Origin: Coprothermobacter sp.
Lineage (GTDB): Bacteria > Coprothermobacterota > Coprothermobacteria > Coprothermobacterales > Coprothermobacteraceae
DNA: 7,410 nucleotides
Direction of reading: 5' to 3'
NCBI GenBank assembly: GCA_003476705.1
Contig: DMVM01000088.1
Span: 1,720 to 9,129, forward strand
Both the position numbers and the translations under genes were made by a program. This document shows, one piece after another, positions 1 to 4,842 of this stretch; positions within the stretch are counted from its first letter, which is position 1; every line of letters starts with the position of its first letter. The notes beneath the pieces were generated by a model. The model was not told the DNA's origin. It did no database searches and saw nothing but the letters and a program-made list of their open reading frames with translations.

Positions 1-840
1 CTGGAGCTACACTCCCACTGCAGCAGTGGCATGACAGAGATGGCTTACATGGAAGCGATTCACTCAGGCATCGACATTCTGGATACTTGCATGTCACCCT
101 TTGCTAACGGCGTTTCCCAGCCGCCCACTGAATCCATTGTTGCCGCTTTACAGAGCACACAGTGGGACACAGGATATGACTTAAAACTGCTTATGCGTAT
201 AAGGGAAAAGCTCATGGTGGTGTGGAACAAATACAGCCACCTGCATGAAGAGACGCTGCTTAGGCCTGACCCAGGAGTCCTGGAATACAAAATACCAGGC
301 GGAATGATGAGCAACATGATATCCCAGCTTAGAAACATGAATGCCCTGGATAAACTACCTCAAATACTGCAAGAAGTGCCCGTAGTCTGGAAAGAATTTG
401 GTTATCCACCCTTAGTCACACCCATGAGCCAGATTGTGGGTAGTCAATCGGTGGCAAACATAATAGGTGGAGAACGTTACAAGATTGTACCCAAGGAAAC
501 TAAGGATTATCTAAGGGGCATGTACGGAAGACCACCTGCCCCCATTGATGAAGACGTGCTACAAAAGGTGTTCGGACCGAATTGGGAAGACCAAATCATA
601 ACAGTAAGGCCTGCAGACCTGTTGGAGCCTGAGTTAGAACGACGTCGTGAAGAACTCAAGAAGATGGGTTTACTCAAAAAGGAAGAAGATGTGCTCACAT
701 ACACCATATTCCCTGAGGTGGCTTTGAGATTTTTCAGAGGCGATATAGAACCTGAGTTCACGTCCAAGGATTTGCCACTGAAGAAACAAGTGTTCGAAGT
801 GGACATAGGGGACACCACGTACAAAGTAAGACTGCACTAA
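1..840 (+). CDS. Carboxyltransferase subunit of a biotin-dependent pyruvate carboxylase / oxaloacetate decarboxylase (PycB/OadA type), 3' part
   Basis: The reading frame is open from base 1, so the 5' end lies outside the window; 279 residues are visible. The enzyme family moves a carboxyl group between biotin and pyruvate/oxaloacetate in the cytoplasm, using a metal-dependent TIM barrel. The first visible residues, LELHSHCSSG, contain the metal-binding His-x-His pair (bases 10-18), followed by DILDTCMSPFANG, the last barrel segments. The conserved carboxylase domain follows, with PGGMMSN at visible residues 99-105 and VTPMSQIVG at 139-147. The protein ends at VDIGDTTYKVRLH, which resembles the strand leading into a biotinyl domain, but there is no biotinyl domain with its Met-Lys-Met motif. 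The biotin carrier must therefore be a separate protein, perhaps encoded upstream. The methionine at base 31 is internal and not the start. Pyruvate carboxylase subunit B and oxaloacetate decarboxylase alpha cannot be told apart here. Confidence 0.93.
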   Translation: MELHSHCSSGMTEMAYMEAIHSGIDILDTCMSPFANGVSQPPTESIVAALQSTQWDTGYDLKLLMRIREKLMVVWNKYSHLHEETLLRPDPGVLEYKIPGGMMSNMISQLRNMNALDKLPQILQEVPVVWKEFGYPPLVTPMSQIVGSQSVANIIGGERYKIVPKETKDYLRGMYGRPPAPIDEDVLQKVFGPNWEDQIITVRPADLLEPELERRREELKKMGLLKKEEDVLTYTIFPEVALRFFRGDIEPEFTSKDLPLKKQVFEVDIGDTTYKVRLH

Positions 841-853
841 CCTTAAAGTAGGG

Positions 854-896
854 CCTGCCGACCATGCTGTCACTTATGTTTGTCTGGGTCGGCAGG
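854..896. terminator. Inverted repeat between convergent genes, possible bidirectional terminator
   Basis: A perfect 10-bp inverted repeat (CCTGCCGACC at 854-863, GGTCGGCAGG at 887-896) is separated by a 23-base loop. It lies just after the carboxyltransferase stop and covers the last codons and stop codon of the minus-strand repressor gene. There is only a weak T-rich stretch (TTCTTC) on the plus side and none on the minus side. It is either a weak shared terminator or a structure protecting both 3' ends. Confidence 0.4.
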
Positions 897-1097
897 TTCT
901 TCAGAGTCCATGAGATCCAAAGGTGAACAACCAAAGGTCTGAGCAATCTTAAAGACGGTGTTCACTCCGGCTCCCCTTTTTCCACTCAGGATGCGGTACA
1001 GATGGCTGGGGTCTACCCCAGCTTCAATGGCCAGACGGTACAAACTCCAACCCCGTTCTACACACATTTGAACTAGCCTTTTTCTGTTCAGCTTCAT
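870..1097 (-). CDS. XRE/Cro-C1-type helix-turn-helix transcriptional regulator, 75 aa
   Basis: This is a small single-domain DNA-binding protein of the lambda repressor-like family. The helix-turn-helix runs from about residue 18 to 61: SLYRLAIEAG is the second helix, and PSHLYRILSG is the likely recognition helix, ending in the typical SGK. A further helix with TVFKIAQTFGCSPLDL completes the fold. The C-terminal 12 residues are acidic and then charged (DSEEPADPDKHK), with no ligand or peptidase domain. I chose the ATG at 1097 because it is preceded by GGAG and AAGGA ribosome-binding sequences and begins exactly at the family's first helix; an ATG at 1142 would add 15 unconserved residues. 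The gene diverges from the DUF1659/DUF2922/YvrJ/glucosaminidase block, and the shared upstream region holds a palindrome. It is probably the local, autoregulating repressor (inference). Confidence 0.88.
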   Translation of the reverse strand: MKLNRKRLVQMCVERGWSLYRLAIEAGVDPSHLYRILSGKRGAGVNTVFKIAQTFGCSPLDLMDSEEPADPDKHK

Positions 1098-1140
1098 AGT
1101 TCTTTCCTTACTCCTTTCGCCTTTTTGGCAGAAAACTACC

Positions 1141-1146
1141 ATAATA
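1141..1146 (-). promoter_or_regulatory. Possible -10 element for the XRE gene
   Basis: On the minus strand these bases read TATTAT, about 44 bases upstream of the regulator's ATG. No good -35 hexamer is found at the right distance, so this is a weak call. An activator-dependent or non-standard promoter is possible. Confidence 0.25.
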
Positions 1147-1172
1147 AAACTTGGTCTACAGGCTATAGGATA

Positions 1173-1188
1173 GCATACAAATGTATGC
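1173..1188. promoter_or_regulatory. Palindromic operator candidate between the XRE gene and the DUF1659 operon
   Basis: The sequence GCATACAAATGTATGC has perfect 7-bp arms around a 2-base AA centre. With a one-base bulge the symmetry extends to ATAG-CATACA / TGTATGCCTAT. Two-fold sites of this size are typical targets of XRE-family dimers. The site ends one base before the TATACT at 1190-1195, filling the -35/-10 spacer, so a bound repressor would block RNA polymerase. It is 45 bases before the DUF1659 start and 76 bases before the XRE start, so one site could control both genes. Confidence 0.55.
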
Positions 1189-1189
1189 C

Positions 1190-1195
1190 TATACT
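1190..1195 (+). promoter_or_regulatory. Candidate -10 box for the DUF1659/DUF2922 operon
   Basis: TATACT differs from the TATAAT consensus at one position. Transcription would start near base 1202, giving a leader of about 30 bases that contains the strong AGGAGGTGA ribosome binding site at 1216-1224. The expected -35 region (about 1166-1172) has a poor match to consensus, so the box is plausible but unproven. Confidence 0.4.
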
Positions 1196-1232
1196 ACTAC
1201 CATGTTCACAAAAACAGGAGGTGAGCTTAGAA

Positions 1233-1427
1233 ATGGAAGAAGTCAAGAGAACAGTAAGGATTGTGTGGCTGAACAATGAAGGCAAGAAACGCCTTTGGTC
1301 ACTGAACAACATTGACCCAACGGCAACGGCTACCAGCATTATGGAGCTAACTGATGCCCTGGGTACACTGACCACCAGACAAACTACTGGTGTGCAGCTC
1401 ATGGTAGTAAACAACTTACTACCCTAA
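1233..1427 (+). CDS. DUF1659-like small protein, 64 aa
   Basis: The ATG at 1233 follows AGGAGGTGA at 1216-1224, an excellent ribosome binding site. The frame is open upstream to an ATG at 1125, but those 36 residues cross the promoter region and are not credible. The predicted pattern is strand, turn, strand, helix: KRTVRIVWLN, then KKRLWSLNNIDP, then a helix around TSIMELTDALGTL, and a short hydrophobic strand VQLMVVNNLLP at the C-terminus. This matches the DUF1659 pattern, whose members have a GK-turn followed by 'sl.nI.p.at' and a helix. The family has no known function and commonly occurs beside DUF2922 and YvrJ genes, as here. There is no signal peptide and no membrane segment. Assignment to the family is by remembered pattern, not by search. 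Confidence 0.8.
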   Translation: MEEVKRTVRIVWLNNEGKKRLWSLNNIDPTATATSIMELTDALGTLTTRQTTGVQLMVVNNLLP

Positions 1428-1462
1428 TTAACCAATGAAAAGCGAAAGGAGGAATGATGCAC

Positions 1463-1678
1463 ATGGTTACATTAAATCTGAGCTTTAAAACGGACATGGA
1501 CAAAACCATGGTTCTGAGAATCCCTGATCCAGTGATGGATCTAACAACGCAGCAAATACAAGAAGCTGCTAGCACCATAGTGGCCACAGGAGTAATCAAA
1601 AGCGAGAAATTGGGAAAACCCGTTCAGCTCGTTGATGCAAACTACGTGGAGCGTACTGCAACAGACATGCTGCCTTAA
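1463..1678 (+). CDS. DUF2922 family small protein, 71 aa
   Basis: The start at 1463 lies 10 bases after AAAGGAGG (1445-1452); the ATGs at 1454 and 1457 are too close to that site. The protein begins MVTLNLSFKTDMDKTM, a strand-turn-strand, and continues with LRIPDPVMDLTTQQIQEAA. This 'dp...LT...I..am' motif characterises DUF2922. It ends with a strand (VQLVDANYVER) and a tail finishing in Met-Leu-Pro. The function of the family is unknown. The gene follows the DUF1659-like gene by 35 bases with no promoter between, so the two form one transcript. The overall strand-strand-helix-strand layout resembles the upstream protein, which suggests related folds or partner subunits. Confidence 0.85.
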   Translation: MVTLNLSFKTDMDKTMVLRIPDPVMDLTTQQIQEAASTIVATGVIKSEKLGKPVQLVDANYVERTATDMLP

Positions 1679-1701
1679 TGGACGAAACAGAACGTTTTTG
1701 G

Positions 1702-1738
1702 AGGAGGGAGCCTTAGCTCCCTCCTGCTCTTTTCTTTT
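1702..1738 (+). terminator. Strong Rho-independent terminator after the DUF2922 gene
   Basis: A 10-bp perfect stem (AGGAGGGAGC at 1702-1711, GCTCCCTCCT at 1716-1725) closes a CTTA tetraloop and is followed by GCTCTTTTCTTTT. This is the clearest intrinsic terminator in the window. It separates the DUF1659/DUF2922 pair from the YvrJ and glucosaminidase genes, which have no obvious promoter of their own in the remaining 46 bases. Those two genes probably depend on read-through. Confidence 0.9.
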
Positions 1739-1784
1739 AGTAATTCAACTCAACCAAAGATGGAAAGGAGGAACAGCATACAAC

Positions 1785-1958
1785 ATGGACATTATTCAGA
1801 TAGTTGGCAGCTTGGGCTTTCCCATAGCAGTGGCTGCCTACTTTATCGTGGAAATAAACAAAACATTGGCGCAGCTGTTACTTGCCATAAAAGATCTTTC
1901 TCAAGAAATCGCACTACTCAAGGAGGCGGTGAGAACCAATGTGGGAATTGACACCTGA
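1785..1958 (+). CDS. YvrJ family small membrane protein, holin-like, 57 aa
   Basis: The start follows AAAGGAGG (1764-1771) at a rather long 13-base spacing, and the protein begins exactly where YvrJ-family proteins do. Residues about 4-23 form one transmembrane helix containing the family motif GFPIAVAAYF. Residues 24-50 (EINKTLAQLLLAIKDLSQEI and on) form an amphipathic, heptad-like helix. The family has no established function; B. subtilis yvrJ is known as a target of the SigO/RsoA regulon. A single N-terminal span followed by a coiled coil is also the layout of BhlA/UviB-type holin-like proteins. The gene overlaps the glucosaminidase gene by 20 bases, which points to coupled translation. 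A holin-like role is inference from layout and context. Confidence 0.85.
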   Translation: MDIIQIVGSLGFPIAVAAYFIVEINKTLAQLLLAIKDLSQEIALLKEAVRTNVGIDT

Positions 1959-2388
1959 TACAAAAATACTCAGCGAAAGTAAGCTTAGTTGGCTGGAATT
2001 ACAAAAAGGGCTAAAAGGCACACCCATGGAAGTGTTGGCTCCCACCTTCGTTTGTGCTGAGAAACTAAGCAACGTAAATGCGCTGCTACTCACCAGCGTG
2101 GCAGTACTGGAAAGTGGTTGGGGCAAGTCAGCACTAAGTAAACGAACAAAGAATTTGTTTGGCTTTCAGGCATATGACAGGAATCCAGCAGGAGCGAAGG
2201 TGTTTGTCAGCTATGAGGAAGGCATTTTCTTTGTAGCAGAGTATATCAGAACCAGATACGCAACAGTGGGAGGCGCTTACTACAGAGGTGGCACCCTTAA
2301 AGCCATGGGAAGCTTGTGGGCAAGTGATCCACAATGGACGCAAAAGGTATGCAGCGTGGCTGCCACATTGAGGCGACGTGCTCAATAA
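1939..2388 (+). CDS. Cytoplasmic-form glucosaminidase (peptidoglycan hydrolase), 149 aa
   Basis: This is a compact glycoside hydrolase of the mannosyl-glycoprotein endo-beta-N-acetylglucosaminidase (LytG/FlgJ-like) family, which cuts the glycan chain of peptidoglycan. The catalytic-site motif is SVAVLESGWGKS, with the likely catalytic acid Glu58. It is followed by the family signature KNLFGFQAYD (residues 71-80), the FVSYEEG segment, and SDPQWTQKV near the end, corresponding to the usual 'Y-A-t-D-p-.-Y...v'. The protein is only the catalytic domain, with no cell-wall-binding repeats. It has no signal peptide or membrane segment: the N-terminus (MWELTPDTKI) is polar. Export would therefore need another route, and the overlapping YvrJ gene is the obvious candidate. 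The start follows AAGGAGG at 1920-1926, inside the yvrJ-like gene. Confidence 0.9.
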   Translation: MWELTPDTKILSESKLSWLELQKGLKGTPMEVLAPTFVCAEKLSNVNALLLTSVAVLESGWGKSALSKRTKNLFGFQAYDRNPAGAKVFVSYEEGIFFVAEYIRTRYATVGGAYYRGGTLKAMGSLWASDPQWTQKVCSVAATLRRRAQ

Positions 2389-2400
2389 CATAACAGCAAA

Positions 2401-2443
2401 AGGAAGAAGGGCACCTTCCTTAGGAGAAGGTGCCCTTCTTCCT
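2401..2443. terminator. Long perfect hairpin between convergent glucosaminidase and lemA genes
   Basis: The arms 2401-2418 and 2426-2443 are perfect 18-bp reverse complements around a 7-base loop (CTTAGGA). It lies 12 bases after the glucosaminidase stop and about 60 bases past the lemA stop. On the minus strand the stem is followed by TTTGCTGTTATG, a short T stretch; on the plus strand by GTGCACATG, with none. It is probably a bidirectional terminator that works better for lemA. Confidence 0.65.
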
Positions 2444-2504
2444 GTGCACATGACAAGCAATATGCTATGGGAACGAAGAGTGGCAGCTCGTTAACAGTTA
2501 ATAG

Positions 2505-3044
2505 TTAAAACTCCACCTTGGGTACGTTTTGAGCTTCTTCTTCAGCTTCGTAGTATTCAGCAGGCTTCAAATTCATGGAGCCCGCCAGCAGATTGTAGGG
2601 AAACATTTGTATGGTTTGGTTAAACATCATGACAGTATCGTTATAAGCTTGCCTGGCATAGGCAACCTTATTTTCAGTGCTGGTAAGTTCTTCTTGAAGT
2701 CGGATAAAATTCTCGTTGGCTTTTAGTTCCGGGTAACTTTCTGCGAGAGCAAAAAGGCGTCCCAAAGCTTGCGTTAATTCGCCCTCAGCTCTACCCATTT
2801 CCCCCGGTGTGTTCGCTGACATGGCCTTGTTTCTGGCAGCGACCACCCTTTCGAAGGTTTCCTTTTCGTGTGACGCATAACCTTTTACTGTTTCTACCAA
2901 GTTAGGTATTAAGTCATGCCTTCTCTGAAGTTGAACCTCAATTTGATGCCAAGCATTCTGTACGCGGTTTTTCAGCTGGATCAAACGGTTGTAAATCCAA
3001 ATGACGATGAGTACTAAGACCAGAACTACAATTGCTATCCACAT
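2505..3044 (-). CDS. lemA: LemA family protein, 179 aa
   Basis: LemA proteins are small membrane-anchored proteins of about 180-200 residues with a long helical bundle; their biochemical role is not settled. Residues 2-18 form one N-terminal hydrophobic span (IAIVVLVLVLIVIWIY). The rest is helical, with the hallmark RRHDLIPNLVETVKGY (41-56) and the following HEKETFERVVAAR segment. Near the C-terminus the family-typical YNDTVMMFNQTIQMFPYN precedes a short tail ending PKVEF. The length is normal, so the gene looks intact. The ribosome binding site AAGGAGGTGA (minus strand, 3060-3051) is near perfect and fixes the start. LemA genes often sit beside a TPM-domain protein or a metalloprotease, but neither is seen here, so this copy appears to be a single-gene unit divergent from the kinase operon. 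Confidence 0.96.
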   Translation of the reverse strand: MWIAIVVLVLVLIVIWIYNRLIQLKNRVQNAWHQIEVQLQRRHDLIPNLVETVKGYASHEKETFERVVAARNKAMSANTPGEMGRAEGELTQALGRLFALAESYPELKANENFIRLQEELTSTENKVAYARQAYNDTVMMFNQTIQMFPYNLLAGSMNLKPAEYYEAEEEAQNVPKVEF

Positions 3045-3064
3045 TGAGCATCACCTCCTTGACG

Positions 3065-3070
3065 TATAAT
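3065..3070 (+). promoter_or_regulatory. Possible -10 box for the histidine kinase operon
   Basis: A perfect TATAAT sits in the lemA/kinase divergent region, 139 bases before the kinase start. The best -35 candidate is TTGAGC (3044-3049), with a short 15-base spacer, overlapping the lemA start codon. The same bases read on the minus strand could give TATTAT, but a lemA transcript from there would start inside its own ribosome binding site. Confidence 0.3.
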
Positions 3071-3080
3071 AACATAAACC

Positions 3081-3212
3081 ATGAAGAAAACATCGTTAAT
3101 TCAAGTGAGGCTTTCAGTACAATGCTGTTACTACAACCCCATCAACATCGCTATTGTGAACGACAAGAAGAAGCCAAACAAAAACTGGGGTGAAGCAGGT
3201 AGAAACACATGA
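3081..3212 (+). CDS. Possible 43-aa leader ORF coupled to the histidine kinase
   Basis: An ATG at 3081 opens a frame beginning MKKTSLIQVRLSVQC and ending GEAGRNT, with its TGA overlapping the kinase ATG in an ATGA arrangement. No ribosome binding site precedes it, but the start lies 10 bases downstream of TATAAT, so a near-leaderless message is conceivable. Its composition does not resemble any family I know. A second, 23-codon frame (3122-3193) overlaps it. Either may be chance. Confidence 0.25.
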   Translation: MKKTSLIQVRLSVQCCYYNPINIAIVNDKKKPNKNWGEAGRNT

Positions 3213-4816
3213 GTCTTAGAGTACGTTTTTGGATTGTGGCCATTGTCCCATTGCTGCTAGCAGTGTTCCTTATAACATGGCTCTTTTCTACGAACATGTG
3301 GAACATTTACCTTCAGGAAAGAGAAACCAAACTACAGGGCGTGCTGAACTTGATGGTAAAGAACTTTGAAGCCGTTGCACCTCAGCAGGACAAAGATTCA
3401 CTCATAACCAATGCCTTAAGAGGTGATGTGCAACTTCAGGAAGAAGCACGAGTTAGGCTTACCGCTGCCCTGCTACCTTACAATCAGGCACTGCAAAATG
3501 CAATGCCCACTCTGGGGCTTTCTTACTCAGTTTCTTTGCTAGGTGGACCCATTGCTGAAGTGAAAAACCCAGAGGCAGAAGGAAAGACCCGCGTGGAGAT
3601 TTCTGCCCCCATTCACTGGGCTGGTGAGCAAATTGGTGCTGCCAGGATTTGGGAAACTGCTGATGACCTCAGAGCCAGCTTTACAAAGACGAGAAACACG
3701 GTACTGGGTGCTGTGGGAGGAATTCTTCTACTGGCTGTCCTACTAGCTTTCCTCGTCATTGAAAGTGTGAACAGGGACATTGTGAACCTGGTGAAACAGC
3801 TGCCCTCTTTGAAGGAAAGTCAGCTTCCAGTGGGCACCTTCAGGGGTGAAATAGGGCTCATTGCGAGCACGGCAAACGAGCTAGCTGCAGAGTTAAAAGA
3901 ACGAACTCAAGCATTAAACGCAGTCATGGAGAACAGTCCCGTGGGACTGGCGCTGGTAAAGAATCATGACATCATACTGAAAAACCCCATTATGGAAAAA
4001 CTGCTTCCTGACTTAGAAAATCGCATCTCTACTGACACACCAGATTACTATCATGAGAACATAAAAACAAACGACAAGAACATTTCTTTGACGTTTCTTA
4101 GAGTATCTGACGACGAGCTCATAGTGGTGGCTGAAGATTTGACGGATATCATAAACATGAGAGAAGCAATGGCGCTGCAAGAACGCTTGGCTGCCTTGGG
4201 TAGGTTCTCCGCAGGCATTGCTCATGAGATAAGAAACCCGTTAACAGCCATTAGGGGCTTTTCGCAGATGATCCTAAAACAGGGTAGCCCAGAAGATAAA
4301 GCATATGCAGAAAAAATCTTAAGAGAACAAGAACGTGTAGAAAAACTTGTAAGAGACATGCTGGTTTACGCCAGACCCAGAACAGCTGAGAAGAAACCCA
4401 TAAACCTTTATGAGTTCGCTTCACAGCATTTTGGAGAGAACCCACAGATTACACTGGACATACCCAAAAACCTTGTATGGAACTTGGATGAGGAGTACTT
4501 GCTGCAAATAGTGAGCAATTTGGTGGGCAACGCATTTGACGCTGCAGCCACACAAGTGTGGGTGGAAGCAAGGAGAGAAGGACAAAACTTGGTCCTGCGG
4601 GTGGCTAATGATGGCACTCCCATACCTCAAGAAGATTTGGGAAAGATTTTTGAACCCTTCTACACCACAAAGAGCACAGGCACAGGTTTGGGACTGGCTA
4701 TTGTGAGAAGCGCAGCAGAGATACAAGGTGGTAGCATCTTGGTTAAGCAAACGAATGGGAAAACAGTTTTTGAAATCATCTTCCCAAGCAGTTCGGGCCC
4801 CACGGGTAGCTATTAA
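3209..4816 (+). CDS. Membrane-bound PAS sensor histidine kinase (NtrB/AtoS-like catalytic core), 535 aa
   Basis: The kinase would sense a signal across the membrane and phosphorylate a response regulator. Residues about 7-26 are the first membrane span. Residues 27-162 form an extracytoplasmic sensor region. The second span is about 163-185, then a linker and a PAS-like domain at about 235-315 (MENSPVGLALVK). The dimerisation domain contains GRFSAGIAHEIRNPLTAIRG with the phospho-acceptor His339. The ATPase domain has an N box (Asn441 in SNLVGNAFDAA), an F box (FEPFYTTK) and a G2 box (GTGLGLAIV). Its G1 box reads ANDGTPIP instead of the common D-N-G-x-G, a variant also found in active kinases. 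The start follows GGGGTGA and AGGTAGA, both only moderate ribosome binding sites. No response regulator is encoded in the window, so the kinase is an orphan here. The membrane protein gene follows after 26 bases. Confidence 0.95.
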   Translation: MSLRVRFWIVAIVPLLLAVFLITWLFSTNMWNIYLQERETKLQGVLNLMVKNFEAVAPQQDKDSLITNALRGDVQLQEEARVRLTAALLPYNQALQNAMPTLGLSYSVSLLGGPIAEVKNPEAEGKTRVEISAPIHWAGEQIGAARIWETADDLRASFTKTRNTVLGAVGGILLLAVLLAFLVIESVNRDIVNLVKQLPSLKESQLPVGTFRGEIGLIASTANELAAELKERTQALNAVMENSPVGLALVKNHDIILKNPIMEKLLPDLENRISTDTPDYYHENIKTNDKNISLTFLRVSDDELIVVAEDLTDIINMREAMALQERLAALGRFSAGIAHEIRNPLTAIRGFSQMILKQGSPEDKAYAEKILREQERVEKLVRDMLVYARPRTAEKKPINLYEFASQHFGENPQITLDIPKNLVWNLDEEYLLQIVSNLVGNAFDAAATQVWVEARREGQNLVLRVANDGTPIPQEDLGKIFEPFYTTKSTGTGLGLAIVRSAAEIQGGSILVKQTNGKTVFEIIFPSSSGPTGSY

Positions 4817-4842
4817 GGGGCAGTGGCGGCGGGATACAGACA

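Noticed and set aside
1125..1232. Upstream extension of the DUF1659-like protein to an ATG at 1125
   Set aside because: It runs through the palindrome and -10 region, has no ribosome binding site, and the added 36 residues are unlike the family; ATG 1233 has an excellent site.
870..2388. Prophage remnant containing the repressor and lysis-like genes
   Set aside because: No integrase, structural, packaging or replication gene is present and the flanks are ordinary chromosomal genes; the DUF/YvrJ set is a known chromosomal association. A very degraded remnant cannot be wholly excluded.
2134..2460. 108-residue minus-strand frame opposite the glucosaminidase gene
   Set aside because: It is antisense to conserved catalytic-domain sequence and runs through the long hairpin; no family features.
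2491..2511. Three tandem 7-base GTTAA-containing units at the lemA stop codon
   Set aside because: Only about 21 bases and imperfect; too short to call a repeat element, and it probably only reflects AT-rich stop-codon context.
3059..3070. TTGACG directly followed by TATAAT, suggesting a promoter
   Set aside because: The two hexamers are adjacent with no spacer, so they cannot act together as -35 and -10; only the TATAAT is kept as a weak candidate.
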